Program-made: the position numbers and the translations under genes | Shown here: positions 15,888-24,994 of the stretch, in pieces | Layout of the letters: each line of letters opens with the position of its first letter | Numbering within the stretch: the first letter of the stretch is position 1 | The notes under the pieces: model-generated | Told to the model about the DNA's origin: nothing | The model's database searches: none | The model's input: only the letters and a program-made list of their open reading frames with translations | Virus record (IMG/VR): IMGVR_UViG_3300005825_000057 | Span: 1-64,000 of that record | DNA length: 64,000 nt | Direction: 5' to 3' (one strand) | Source: a virus

Positions 15888-16556
15888 ATGTTACCATTCC
15901 AGAAGGACAATAATAAAAGAAAATGGATGTGTTTTGTTTGCGGAAGACAATTTGAAGAATATGATCCCTACAAATCACATATCATTGAAAACCACGAGGA
16001 AGGCAGGGAATATGTTATTTGCCCTCTAGTGCGTTGTGCCGCCCCCGTAAGGGACTTGCGATTACACTTCAAGGCCAAACACCCTTCTGAAAAAGAAGTG
16101 CCCAAATTAGGCCAAATGAAGGCTTTGGTGTGGAAAGATCACAGCACAAAAACTGGCAAACTAAAGCAACGAAAGCCAAAATTCAGAGAAGGATACTTAA
16201 TTTCTTCTAAAAATGGCGGCAAAGAAATGCATTATCGAAGCGGATATGAATGTGAAGTATATGAATGCTTAGAATGCTTGCCAGAAATCATACAATATGA
16301 CGTAGAACCCTTCAAAGTAAAATATACTTTTGAAGGAGAAGTACACGATTATAATCCTGATTTAAGTGTATTATTTGAAGATGGACGTGTAGAAATTTGG
16401 GAAATTAAACCTTCTAATCAAACCTCTTTACCAAGGAATACTGCAAAATGGTCAGCCTGCCAACAACACTGCGAAGCGAGAGGATGGGACTTCATAGTAA
16501 TGACGGAGAAGGGAATCGGGAAACTCAAAATGCAAGCCAAGGAAATGAAGAAATAG
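15888..16556 (+). CDS. Zinc-finger plus TnsA-like PD-(D/E)XK endonuclease
   Basis: The N-terminal half has CFVC (about 14-17), His-rich SHIIENH (about 27-33) and a second CPLVRC...HFKAKH unit (about 45-67), which look like two C2H2-type zinc fingers. The C-terminal half matches the TnsA N-terminal nuclease fold: YRSGYECEVYECL (glutamate near residue 118), a central NPDLSV aspartate (about 157) and EIWEIKP (about 168-174) with the E-x-K catalytic lysine. TnsA cuts the 5' ends of transposons, but TnsA-fold nucleases also occur in phages as repair or degradation enzymes. No transposon ends are seen nearby. Confidence 0.75.
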   Translation: MLPFQKDNNKRKWMCFVCGRQFEEYDPYKSHIIENHEEGREYVICPLVRCAAPVRDLRLHFKAKHPSEKEVPKLGQMKALVWKDHSTKTGKLKQRKPKFREGYLISSKNGGKEMHYRSGYECEVYECLECLPEIIQYDVEPFKVKYTFEGEVHDYNPDLSVLFEDGRVEIWEIKPSNQTSLPRNTAKWSACQQHCEARGWDFIVMTEKGIGKLKMQAKEMKK

Positions 16557-16732
16557 AAGTCCTTGATGAACAAATCCTCTACAAACAAGGCTGCTACGAA
16601 CGCATAAGAAGATGGCTAAAGGGATGTCACCCAAAATTAGGAGTTCTTGTGCAAGGCTGGACAGGTTGGGAAACGGTCCAAGATATAGACCGTATCCGAC
16701 CCATTCATACATTCACAGTAATTGAGCGATAA
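16484..16732 (+). CDS. Possible small protein overlapping the nuclease, 82 aa
   Basis: An open frame continues 176 bases beyond the nuclease stop. The nearest ATG (16484) lies inside the nuclease gene with GAGAGG directly before it. The last 55 residues, including a Trp/Cys/Arg-rich region and a C-terminal HTFTVIER, look protein-like; the first 25 are probably shadow translation. It could be real with an unusual start, or a shifted C-terminal remnant. Confidence 0.35.
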   Translation: MGLHSNDGEGNRETQNASQGNEEIEVLDEQILYKQGCYERIRRWLKGCHPKLGVLVQGWTGWETVQDIDRIRPIHTFTVIER

Positions 16733-16741
16733 GTACCCATT

Positions 16742-17113
16742 TTAATCTCCGGGGATAAGTCTAATACTATCACTATCTTCATGATGGGTAGAAAACTCAA
16801 ATATCTTAGTGTTTTCAGTAGCAAGCATTTGATGTCTTAAACCCGTGGGTATATGAAAAGACATGCCCTCCATCAATCGGAGGGAACTAGCTTTTTCTAA
16901 ATCATCAGACCAGCCATATTTTAAAAGAACTTGACCTTCTTGGACATATAACACTTCATCTTTAATTTTGTGATAATGCCAAGAACACTTTTTGTCTTTT
17001 TCAAAGGCTAAAATCTTGCCACAATAATTTGGAAAATTACAAATCCAAACTTCATGGCCCCAACCCTTTTTGACAAAATTACACGGTTGAATTAGTATAT
17101 TTGTGCTGGACAT
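16742..17113 (-). CDS. Cupin-domain protein
   Basis: 123 aa, single conserved cupin barrel: WHYHKIKDEVLYVQEGQVLL (about residues 45-64) matches the metal-binding motif 1 (H-x-H...E...G), and HIPTGLRHQMLA (about 87-98) motif 2. It resembles the C-terminal cupin of mannose-phosphate isomerase or ManC proteins, and so may be a sugar-phosphate isomerase or binding domain. It overlaps the dNMP kinase gene by 35 bases. Confidence 0.75.
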   Translation of the reverse strand: MSSTNILIQPCNFVKKGWGHEVWICNFPNYCGKILAFEKDKKCSWHYHKIKDEVLYVQEGQVLLKYGWSDDLEKASSLRLMEGMSFHIPTGLRHQMLATENTKIFEFSTHHEDSDSIRLIPGD

Positions 17114-17723
17114 AAGGAATCAATAACCTATCTATTTTAGAATACAAGTCTTCAAGCGATCCATCGTTAATTAAAAAATATTCGTAAAAGCTATAACCTT
17201 CGGGCGCAAAACTCATATTTTCTTCTGTAAGTACAATCGGTCCCTCTTTTTGCGTCTTTACACACCATTCAATAATCGGTCGAATTTGAGCTTCTGAAGG
17301 GTTAGGATCATCATTCAAGAAGCCCGGACGATATAAAACAACATTAAGCCCATTTTTACGATAGGCTTGCTTTGCCTCATTGATATATCTTGAATCTGAA
17401 ATTATCATTTGTTTCGATTCGTCTCTAAGAGCAATTTCAATCCAAATATCTCCTTTAATTTGGCGAAATCCATCTCCTATAAACTGAAGGCTTTTACGCA
17501 CATTCATTAACATACCGGGAGGCGGCTCAGGATTTCGCTTCCATTGCTCAATGAAGTCTCTATCAACGTCAAAAGCATCACAATAAACGTCTTTGACTGC
17601 GTTAGCGAATGCACTACGCACCCAAAGACCAGAATTTCCAATATCATTGAGTTTGGCACAAAGATAATCTGATGCAACATCTTTACCCATGCCTAATTGG
17701 GCAGAAAAAGAAACTATCTTCAT
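17079..17723 (-). CDS. Deoxynucleoside monophosphate kinase-like (T4 gp1 type)
   Basis: 214 aa. The N-terminal P-loop SAQLGMGKD (about residues 7-15) matches the GxxxxGK pattern, with D where T/S is usual, as in several phage dNMP kinases. A central RKSLQFIGDGFRQI helix and a Rossmann-like ISDSRY (about 109-114) match the T4 gene 1 family, which phosphorylates dGMP, dTMP and hydroxymethyl-dCMP. Works with ThyX and dCMP deaminase in the dNTP supply of the phage. Confidence 0.7.
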   Translation of the reverse strand: MKIVSFSAQLGMGKDVASDYLCAKLNDIGNSGLWVRSAFANAVKDVYCDAFDVDRDFIEQWKRNPEPPPGMLMNVRKSLQFIGDGFRQIKGDIWIEIALRDESKQMIISDSRYINEAKQAYRKNGLNVVLYRPGFLNDDPNPSEAQIRPIIEWCVKTQKEGPIVLTEENMSFAPEGYSFYEYFLINDGSLEDLYSKIDRLLIPYVQHKYTNSTV

Positions 17724-17824
17724 TTTATGACTCCCGTGGGCGAGAAACTATAATAACTCGGTTTATTTTATCTTAACGCCCAGAGATAATCAACATTAAA
17801 CTCAATTAGAAAAGGAGCAATAAA

Positions 17825-18085
17825 ATGAAAAAGAAGAAAGTCGAAGAAATATGCGGCAACTGTATGTTGTACAACCCAGAGAAAGAAGAGTGTAAAGTAG
17901 CCGTGCTAATTGAAGGTAAAGAGTATCATATGCCCGTTTTTCCAAAAGATAAATGTCATATTGAAGAATTAGGAATAGAAATTCAACAAGTACGTTGGTG
18001 GGTTGAAGATGAACACGGAGAACCGACAGCGGGAGATGGCACCGTTAAGATCGAATATCCAGAAGGGTTTTTCAAAGAGGAATAA
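17825..18085 (+). CDS. Hypothetical zinc-ribbon-like protein, 86 aa
   Basis: CGNCMLYNPEKEECK (about 10-24) gives C-x2-C and a further Cys, a likely metal site; a second half is acidic with WW. An AAAAGGAG site precedes the ATG. It is divergent from the dNMP kinase and followed by the Cys-rich protein three bases later. No family recognised. Confidence 0.65.
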   Translation: MKKKKVEEICGNCMLYNPEKEECKVAVLIEGKEYHMPVFPKDKCHIEELGIEIQQVRWWVEDEHGEPTAGDGTVKIEYPEGFFKEE

Positions 18086-18088
18086 TAA

Positions 18089-18796
18089 ATGCCTTGTACC
18101 CCGCCACTATGTAATGGCACAGGGAGTTGGTGTGGATGTAATTGTCAATGCTGTCCCCCCGCTGGATGTTGCACCGGAGTTAATCAAACTTGGGAATGCG
18201 GTACTAGCGATGCAGCATGGGAAGGTGGCACTCCGAATAACGGATGTGCCTGTATCAATTACACCGCATCATCCCTATTGTGGTCGGGATTAAACCTTGC
18301 AGAAGCAGAATTAGGAATTCCATTTCCCAATTTTAATTTCGGAATGCTAGATGAAGAAATAGAAAGTCTAGCCGAAGAAGATGGTTTTGTTTGGGCCTTA
18401 CAAGGATGTTCAATCCCGTGCGCCACTGTGTCCGTGAGTATATCTACAGATGGTTGCTGCCTCCAAGTATCAGGAGATAGCATTACCGTTGTTGGTAGCG
18501 GTACGGTCAGTGCCAGTGCAGGAAGTGGACCGGGTGATTGTGGAGCCATCACAGTTTATGTTAATGGCTCTCCGGGCAGTGCTTATTTAAATAATTGCGA
18601 TGGCGTAACCATCAGTTTGTCACCAGAAAATGGAACATGCTGTGGTTGCTGTCTTGTACAAACAACATGCAGTGGAACATTATTTGCACCAATCATTTTG
18701 AGACAAAACAATATTCAGACAGGCACAACCAAAATATATCTCAACAAGAAAAATCTTGTTGATCGAATCAACAAATTACGCCGTCGTAAGCGATAA
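18089..18796 (+). CDS. Cysteine-rich repeat protein, 235 aa
   Basis: The N-terminal 70 residues hold about 14 Cys in C-x-C and CC pairs among Gly, Asn and Thr; the middle is a Ser/Thr/Gly-rich beta region; a CCGCC cluster lies near 188-192; the last 12 residues are Arg/Lys-rich. The composition suggests a secreted or virion surface protein stabilised by disulfides. It ends 21 bases into the convergent helicase gene. No family recognised. Confidence 0.65.
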   Translation: MPCTPPLCNGTGSWCGCNCQCCPPAGCCTGVNQTWECGTSDAAWEGGTPNNGCACINYTASSLLWSGLNLAEAELGIPFPNFNFGMLDEEIESLAEEDGFVWALQGCSIPCATVSVSISTDGCCLQVSGDSITVVGSGTVSASAGSGPGDCGAITVYVNGSPGSAYLNNCDGVTISLSPENGTCCGCCLVQTTCSGTLFAPIILRQNNIQTGTTKIYLNKKNLVDRINKLRRRKR

Positions 18797-20818
18797 TTGA
18801 TTGGCCTCTTTCAACATTTCTTTGACAATATCTTCTTTCAAATTAAGCAACTTGCGAAGTTTCTCTTCTGACACGTCTGCAAATTCATTCACATTTTTAA
18901 TGCCATAGTCATAAAGTTTCTTAGCTCGCACCTTGCCAATATTAGGAAGCTGACAAAGATTAACCAAATGGGCTGGCACGCCGTTGCGAATGCGATCTTC
19001 TAAAGTTCTAAGGAATCCTGACTGTTCCCATTTACCTGCCATAGAGTCGAGGGCCAACAACACTTGTGACACTCTAGGATAATCAAATTGGTAATTCCTT
19101 TGAACTGCCGCAAAATTCGCACTATTGTTTCCACTCAATAAATTGAAATAACAATAACCCGCTTTGATAACGGAATCTGGATAAGTATATTCGGCACCTG
19201 TAAGAGTTCTTACCCTGTTGCTGAATAAGCTCATCTCTTCTTTTTCGGCCCTAGAAACAATGTTGCTTCTATTTGTATCTGTATTTGCCAAAGCCATTGC
19301 CAAATGATAATCATGATCTTGATTACCTTTGGTGAACAGACGCCAAAAATTATTTCTCAAATCAGCCACATCAAATGGCGAGAAATAAAACATGCTGGCA
19401 ATCATGCCTACTGATGTAACTTTCCAAATATCATCTTCAAATTTCAAAGCACCCTTGTCTTTCAATAAATCAAGAGTCTTTTCAACAACATATTCATGAA
19501 GATTTTTATCTTGGAAATATGCCAATGATCGTTCATACCATTTCTGAACATCGTCATTGGTTTGAATATATCCATGATGAATTTCGCTGACTAAATGGAA
19601 AGCCAAAATCTTATTGTGTTCTCCATCTTTCTCAAGAAGTTGAGATTCAATAAGTTGTGGCTTTTGCAATTTCTTCCGCCACGCTTCTTCTTGAGATTCT
19701 GGAATTAAAACGTAGGCATCCCCAGCAGGGTCAATACCAAGCCGTCCTGATCGGCCTACCATTTGAGTAACATTGTAGGTTTCGACTTCCTGAATGCCTC
19801 TGTGGACTCCTAGAACGATTACACGACGGGCCGGAAGATTAAGACCCCACGCCAAAGTTGGTGTGGCAATAATTACTCTGAATTTAGGGTCAGTACGAAA
19901 ATTGCGTTCCAGAGTAACCCGCTGATCTTTATCAAGATCGGCATTATGAAATTCTGCTTTAATGCCATTCGCTCGCAACGTACTTTTCATCAACTCGCCG
20001 GTACGTTTAGTGTGAGCAAACACTAAAAACTTATCATCTGGATACCAATCTTCAATAATCTCATGGGCCTTTTCAACCTTACTCGCTTCAACTTGGTCAT
20101 ATCGACGTGGCGAATCATCATAAATTTCATAATGAATATTCAAAGGAACGGGTCGATATTGAGAATTCAAAACATAAGTTTGCTTCTTGGTCAAAGAATA
20201 TGAAACCCATTCAGCAATTTGATCGACATTAGGCATCGTAGCAGAAAGCAAAACTATTCTGGACTTTGGATTGATCTCAGTAAACTTCATCAATCCAACT
20301 TCTAGGTGATCCCCACGACCCGGCACGGTTAAAAGATGGGACTCATCAATTACGAGAGTACCTACATCAAGCAACCAATTGTTTTGTTCTGATTTGAAGT
20401 TGCGAGAACGATGATTTAACATTTCAGAAGTCATGATAATCATATCAGCTTCTGCAAGTTCGGCGGCTCGATCTTTAGTTAGACGATAATCGCCTGTGCA
20501 TATAGAAATCTTCAAGTCTTTGAAGTGATATTTAAGATCGGTCCATTGGTCAATCTTTTCTTGGGCCAATGCTCGAAGTGGAGCAAGGAACATACCTTTG
20601 CCGCCACGTTTACGAATTTCTTGAGCCAAAAACATTTCGGCCACAACAGTTTTTCCAGCACTGGTACGGGCGGCAATGAGTGTATTTACATCTTCATTGT
20701 AATAGTCAAATACCCGACTCTGTACTGGATTGAAATTCTCGAAGGGCCATGAGGCGAAAGGATATTTCTTTGATGGAACTAATTCATTCTGATCTGAAAC
20801 TTTGGCAATAGGAGGCAT
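18776..20818 (-). CDS. Hel308/Ski2-like superfamily 2 helicase
   Basis: A DEAD/DEAH helicase with ARTSAGKT (Walker A, residues 31-38 of this start), PLRAL (Ia), DESH (II), LLSATMP (III) and, in the second RecA domain, the QMVGRSGRLG block (VI). The C-terminus has helix-hairpin-helix-type PNIGKVRAKKLYDYGI followed by a second FADVSEEKLRKLL unit, as in Hel308, a 3'-5' helicase of stalled forks. The start is uncertain: the ATG at 20818 has AAGGGA at a good distance and begins MPPIAKVSDQ, whereas an upstream ATG at 20857 overlaps the preceding gene by 23 bases. Confidence 0.88.
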   Translation of the reverse strand: MPPIAKVSDQNELVPSKKYPFASWPFENFNPVQSRVFDYYNEDVNTLIAARTSAGKTVVAEMFLAQEIRKRGGKGMFLAPLRALAQEKIDQWTDLKYHFKDLKISICTGDYRLTKDRAAELAEADMIIMTSEMLNHRSRNFKSEQNNWLLDVGTLVIDESHLLTVPGRGDHLEVGLMKFTEINPKSRIVLLSATMPNVDQIAEWVSYSLTKKQTYVLNSQYRPVPLNIHYEIYDDSPRRYDQVEASKVEKAHEIIEDWYPDDKFLVFAHTKRTGELMKSTLRANGIKAEFHNADLDKDQRVTLERNFRTDPKFRVIIATPTLAWGLNLPARRVIVLGVHRGIQEVETYNVTQMVGRSGRLGIDPAGDAYVLIPESQEEAWRKKLQKPQLIESQLLEKDGEHNKILAFHLVSEIHHGYIQTNDDVQKWYERSLAYFQDKNLHEYVVEKTLDLLKDKGALKFEDDIWKVTSVGMIASMFYFSPFDVADLRNNFWRLFTKGNQDHDYHLAMALANTDTNRSNIVSRAEKEEMSLFSNRVRTLTGAEYTYPDSVIKAGYCYFNLLSGNNSANFAAVQRNYQFDYPRVSQVLLALDSMAGKWEQSGFLRTLEDRIRNGVPAHLVNLCQLPNIGKVRAKKLYDYGIKNVNEFADVSEEKLRKLLNLKEDIVKEMLKEANQLSLTTA

Positions 20819-20834
20819 CTTCTTCCCTTTAGGT

Positions 20835-21215
20835 TTATTTTTTGTCTTCTGCGTCATCTGCCTCCAACATAACAATTTCCTCTGGAAATACAATAGAGAT
20901 TCGGTTTTGCTCAAAGTTATTTAGAAGTGCTGTTGCCAAATCTAAAGCAAAAGAAGCAAGCTCGCAATGTGCTTTTGGCTGACGTGGATAGTTTATAACA
21001 GCAATTTCCCAACCCGGCTCATCATAATCGGCCCACACATAAGCAGTGGGCGTAATCCGAACAGGATTCGCTTTTGACAAACCCTGTTCGGATTGATGCG
21101 CTCCAATAAAAGCTCGCAATTCAGCATACGAAAAGGCCGGGCCGTTATATTTACGGCGTGAACCTAAGTAAATGCGAGCCTCGTAGAAGTCCAATTTTTT
21201 AATGGACGCACTCAA
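20835..21215 (-). CDS. Hypothetical protein, 126 aa
   Basis: Unrecognised alpha/beta protein. The best start is a TTG at 21215, with GGAG seven bases upstream, in a TTGA overlap with the gene upstream. Ends with an acidic tail DDAEDKK. It lies just upstream of the Hel308-like helicase, so the two may be co-expressed. Confidence 0.6.
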   Translation of the reverse strand: MSASIKKLDFYEARIYLGSRRKYNGPAFSYAELRAFIGAHQSEQGLSKANPVRITPTAYVWADYDEPGWEIAVINYPRQPKAHCELASFALDLATALLNNFEQNRISIVFPEEIVMLEADDAEDKK

Positions 21216-21469
21216 GCGGCTGCTCCTTCGTACCGTCTTTTGTGTTCTTTAATGATGTGATCGGCAACTAGGTCAATCATGTCATAAAGTTCATTGGCGG
21301 ACGAAGCGGAAGAAAACCATTTGTCCATTTCTTTAACCATACCCATAAAAGTAAGGGCTTCGGCTAAATCACCGGACATTCTTTGGTTTAAGCACGCATG
21401 TAGTTTTTTGAGGTTATCTTCAGAAAGCCGAGTGCAATACTCTTTTAGATAAACTTCTGGCTTTTTCAT
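21212..21469 (-). CDS. Hypothetical protein, 85 aa
   Basis: The start at 21469 has AAGGAC upstream. A helical protein of the KEYCTRLSEDNLKKLHACLN type, with two Cys but no zinc pattern. First gene of a three-gene minus run leading to the helicase. No family recognised. Confidence 0.6.
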   Translation of the reverse strand: MKKPEVYLKEYCTRLSEDNLKKLHACLNQRMSGDLAEALTFMGMVKEMDKWFSSASSANELYDMIDLVADHIIKEHKRRYEGAAA

Positions 21470-21496
21470 TGCACTGTCCTTTTTAGGAACAAAGTT

Positions 21497-21850
21497 ATGG
21501 ATCAATTACAAGGACTTATAAACACAGATAAATTAGAGGAACTTTTAGTTTCAAAATGGTCACAATTCATTAACGTCTCCAAACTTTTTGAATTTATAGA
21601 AAGCAATATAAAAGTACGCAGGAATGCCTTTGGTATCTTACATGATACCTCTGTAAAAATGAAAGGCAAGCAAATCATGCTTTCTCGGTTTCAGTTAACG
21701 GCCCAAGGCTTTCTTGTATGGGTCGAATTTATGGTGCCGATAGATATAGGAATGGCTATCGGCACCACGGAATTACTCATTAGCACCAAGGGTATTGTAT
21801 CCCATGTTCAAACGCTGGGCAATATTTATTTAGATAATAATTTCAAATAA
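21497..21850 (+). CDS. Hypothetical protein, 117 aa
   Basis: Good AGGAAC site before the ATG. Mostly helical in the first 50 residues, with hydrophobic beta-like segments later. It is divergent from the 85-aa gene (28 bases) and ends eight bases inside the convergent neighbour. No family recognised. Confidence 0.6.
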   Translation: MDQLQGLINTDKLEELLVSKWSQFINVSKLFEFIESNIKVRRNAFGILHDTSVKMKGKQIMLSRFQLTAQGFLVWVEFMVPIDIGMAIGTTELLISTKGIVSHVQTLGNIYLDNNFK

Positions 21851-22142
21851 CGTCGAGTCTCCGAACGGATTCCCCATTTATGTCTGTAAATCTATCTTCG
21901 AGGACAATAATATTTTCCTCATCGCTAAATCTCAAGCCCAAATTATAAGAATCAATACTTGTTCCACGACCTTCTCTGGATGTAATTACCCAGCAATAAT
22001 CGTCTTTTTTTACAATTTCGCCATTTTTTCCTTCTTGGGTAATTCCGATTTCAAGAGTTACGCCGTCTGGTAAAAGTAGCTCTATTTGTCCATGTTTGAG
22101 CAGATGTGTGACTAGCAAAGATTGGATTTTATTCTTATTCAT
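21843..22142 (-). CDS. Hypothetical protein, 99 aa
   Basis: GAGG precedes the ATG. A beta-rich small protein with a helical start; no motifs. It is convergent with the 117-aa gene, with an eight-base overlap. Confidence 0.6.
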   Translation of the reverse strand: MNKNKIQSLLVTHLLKHGQIELLLPDGVTLEIGITQEGKNGEIVKKDDYCWVITSREGRGTSIDSYNLGLRFSDEENIIVLEDRFTDINGESVRRLDVI

Positions 22143-22230
22143 TTGGACCTCTTCTTTGTTAAAGAAATGCGATTAAAATCGCTACACCGTATATAGTGAT
22201 AAGGATTTTTGATTTGAAAGAAGAAACAAA

Positions 22231-23490
22231 ATGAAAGAGATTTCCTTCAAAATATTTATTGAAAACAGTTACGAAAGTATCCAAGCAGATATTCCACTGC
22301 CAAAGGCCGTATACACATTAAGTGATTTATTCACGCAAAATGGAGCTACGCTTTTCGCCGTAGGGGGCGCAATCCGTGATTATCTGTACCAACAACATCA
22401 TGATTCCCAAGGAAAATATTCTCCAAAGGACGTTGACTTGGCCACAGAAGCACCCCCAGATAAAGTCGTAGAAATTCTGAATTCTGATGCCGCAAAAAGA
22501 CATGGAATAAAAGTTTTTCCAAAAGGAGAAGCATTCGGTGTTATTTCTGCGATTCTCGATGGTGAAGAGTTTGAAATAGCCACATTCCGAGAAGAATGGT
22601 ATGACCCAGAGTCTGGGGATGGTCGTCGTCCAGATAAAGTGTCATATTCGACTCCTGCCAAGGATGCTCAAAGAAGAGACTTAACAATGAATGCGTTGTT
22701 CTATGACATTCACAGCAAAGAAATTCGTGATTACAACGTAAATCATCAAGGAAAAGGACAAGGACTAGAAGACATTAAAAATCTAGTAGCTCGTCCTGTG
22801 GGCAATGCTGCGGATAGATTCCGAGAAGATAAGTTGAGAATACCCAGACTTGTTCGATTTTTTAGTCGATTTAATCCGGGTGAAATTCGTCAACATTTAG
22901 ACCCTCAAACATTACAGGCTATTGAAGAATTTAAAGATTTAGTTGGCGTATCACCAGAAAGAATTGCCAATGAATTTAAATCTGGATTAGAAAAATCAAA
23001 AAATCCAGTTAATTACATTTTGAATTATCAAGCTGTAGGATTGATGCCAGCAGTATTTCCGAATTTACAGGTAGACTTGGAAGATGTTCCGCAAATTGGA
23101 CAAATCAAAAACATCAAGCCTGTTTTGGCGTGGCTCTTAAAAAGCAATCAATCTCCGCAACAAGTTAGAAGTAAATTGAATACTTTAAAATATCCAAATG
23201 ATGTATCTGACACAGTTGCATATCTCATTCAACTTTTGAAATTTGATCCCAAAAATATCATGAATTATTTGAGATATAGAGATGCACGGCCACATTTAGG
23301 AATTGAAAAAGATATTGCAGACCTTGCTAAAATAGCAAATCTTGAGGGAGAATTAGGACACTTTGCAAATTATAAGCAGCGAACAAATTCACAAGATTTC
23401 ATGCATTTAAAAGGCCCAGAAATTGGCAAAGCAATGTCATCGGCTGAAGCAGATGCTTACCAGAAATCTAAAATATATAAACCTGACTAG
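22231..23490 (+). CDS. cca: CCA-adding enzyme (tRNA nucleotidyltransferase)
   Basis: 419 aa, class II (PolB-type) nucleotidyltransferase. FAVGGAIRDYL (about residues 42-52) and KDVDLATEAP (about 65-74) hold the G-S/G and DxD catalytic motifs; RRDLTMNALFYD (about 149-160) and the RFREDKLRIPRLVRF block (about 199-213) match the family's later motifs. It adds or repairs 3' CCA on tRNAs. This fits the tRNA island of this phage, where almost no tRNA encodes CCA. The N-terminal SFKIFIENSY is an extension not usual for the family and resembles the F-x-x-F-[LI] peptide seen in other proteins here. Confidence 0.95.
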   Translation: MKEISFKIFIENSYESIQADIPLPKAVYTLSDLFTQNGATLFAVGGAIRDYLYQQHHDSQGKYSPKDVDLATEAPPDKVVEILNSDAAKRHGIKVFPKGEAFGVISAILDGEEFEIATFREEWYDPESGDGRRPDKVSYSTPAKDAQRRDLTMNALFYDIHSKEIRDYNVNHQGKGQGLEDIKNLVARPVGNAADRFREDKLRIPRLVRFFSRFNPGEIRQHLDPQTLQAIEEFKDLVGVSPERIANEFKSGLEKSKNPVNYILNYQAVGLMPAVFPNLQVDLEDVPQIGQIKNIKPVLAWLLKSNQSPQQVRSKLNTLKYPNDVSDTVAYLIQLLKFDPKNIMNYLRYRDARPHLGIEKDIADLAKIANLEGELGHFANYKQRTNSQDFMHLKGPEIGKAMSSAEADAYQKSKIYKPD

Positions 23491-23935
23491 GCTGCATGTA
23501 GTAGTAATTCATGCCTTCAAATACACAATTTTCGATTGGAATATCAAAAGGAAATTCCAATGGACGGCCCCTTCTATCAACATAAACTGTCCAGCAATAT
23601 ATCTTGCGGCCTTCTCTAAAAATTTCCACCAGTGAAAGATGATGGGCACCTAGAAATTTCCTAGCTAATTTTGCAACTAAATTGAACGGCATAAATGGAG
23701 CATAATGAGCATACACTTGTAATGTCTCAGTGTAGTATTCATCGAAATCACATTTCTGATAATGCAAATCTAAATTCCAACCATCAACAATTACACTTTT
23801 CTTTTTGAAAAGCAACAACTCATCTTCTTTGCCCGGCAAAGGTGGTTTGGATTTAGGATAATTATGCGGAATCAATGTCTCGCCAACGCTACGCATTGAT
23901 TCTACAATTTCGTCAATTGGTTTGTCTTCAAACAT
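23468..23935 (-). CDS. Hypothetical protein, 155 aa
   Basis: I chose the ATG at 23935 because GGAGAGG lies just upstream; a start at 23947 is possible. Contains several aromatic-rich segments and no catalytic motif. It follows the amidoligase-like gene by 27 bases, and such neighbours are often accessory to amidoligases. It overlaps the end of the convergent CCA enzyme by 23 bases. Confidence 0.6.
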   Translation of the reverse strand: MFEDKPIDEIVESMRSVGETLIPHNYPKSKPPLPGKEDELLLFKKKSVIVDGWNLDLHYQKCDFDEYYTETLQVYAHYAPFMPFNLVAKLARKFLGAHHLSLVEIFREGRKIYCWTVYVDRRGRPLEFPFDIPIENCVFEGMNYYYMQPSQVYIF

Positions 23936-23962
23936 AAGCCTCTCCATGTCATAATATATAGA

Positions 23963-24994
23963 TTAAATTCTGAAGTTATCTGAATATATCTGTTCTTCTG
24001 AAAGCTCTAATTCATGCTTAATTTGATTAGAAAGCATCACAGTTTCCTTCCAAGCATTAGATCGCCCCACATCGCTCATGACTCCTGTAAGTTGTGTATT
24101 TAAAGTATTCTGTAAGAGCTTCTGTAAAAACCACGATCTAGTTTGTTGAAGTCCTTCTGACAATTCATATTGATTTGGCATAAATCCTAAAAAGTCAAAT
24201 ACCTGTACGGGATCAAGCCATAAATATCCAGACCAAGGATTATTTTCTTCATAACTAATAGGCATTCCTTTTGTCACACATCTTTCAACAAAATGAAGCA
24301 TAAGTCTAACCCAATTTTTGACAACAAATGAATTTACACAGGCCGTGTGATCCATTATTCTGAACTCAAGAGAATGTCTTTTTTTTCTGTGAATGTGATA
24401 AGAGTTGGCAGAATAATATTTGGATTCTCCAAGATTCCTAATCAATGAGGCTGTTGATAAAAAGCCGTCTTCTACCGAGTCCAAGAAGTCGGCTTGACCT
24501 ATAAATTGACAATAACGGTTTCTTTTTCTTGAGGCGGGAACGCTATCCATGAAGACGGGTTCACATTTAATCCACCAAGTTAATATAGAAGCAATTTGAT
24601 CTAGGTTTAAATCTGCCACTTCTACATGCACATGAAGCGAACATCGTTCATCGGCCTGTATCTTGGGGTCTAAAGCGAAGCTGTCAATGACTTTACAAAT
24701 ATTTTTGAGATCATACCAACCTTTAGAAACTGGCGTACACACTTCAATTCCGCAGCTTGCATCAGGTTTTAATATCCATTGATTATTATTGTGGTCATTG
24801 CCCCATTTGTGTATTAAAACGCTTTCTTGACTGGTTTTTTGAACCACATTACCTATATAATGTATCCCATCGGGTAACTTTCCATTCTCATACCCAACTG
24901 GTCGATTTCGCAAATCAAAAGCATTAAGTTCGATTTCGATCCCATACCTACGAAAACAGTCCAAGTTTAATTTTTCTCTAAGAGGATTGTCCAT
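23963..24994 (-). CDS. Amidoligase-like enzyme (COOH-NH2 ligase)
   Basis: The N-terminal GIEIELNAF (about residues 17-25), WILKPDASCGIEVCTP (about 72-87) and SLHVHVEV (about 118-125) follow the order of motifs in the predicted amidoligase family (PF12224), a glutamine-synthetase/ATP-grasp-like group that forms amide bonds. Later segments RYCQFIGQADFLD and HSLEFRIMDH also fit. These enzymes are predicted to make peptide modifications of cell walls or proteins; no substrate can be inferred here. AAGGAG precedes the ATG. Confidence 0.65.
   Translation of the reverse strand: MDNPLREKLNLDCFRRYGIEIELNAFDLRNRPVGYENGKLPDGIHYIGNVVQKTSQESVLIHKWGNDHNNNQWILKPDASCGIEVCTPVSKGWYDLKNICKVIDSFALDPKIQADERCSLHVHVEVADLNLDQIASILTWWIKCEPVFMDSVPASRKRNRYCQFIGQADFLDSVEDGFLSTASLIRNLGESKYYSANSYHIHRKKRHSLEFRIMDHTACVNSFVVKNWVRLMLHFVERCVTKGMPISYEENNPWSGYLWLDPVQVFDFLGFMPNQYELSEGLQQTRSWFLQKLLQNTLNTQLTGVMSDVGRSNAWKETVMLSNQIKHELELSEEQIYSDNFRI

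Noticed and set aside
15888-16556. Tn7-like transposon
   Set aside because: No TnsB/TnsC/TniQ genes or transposon ends are seen around the TnsA-like nuclease.
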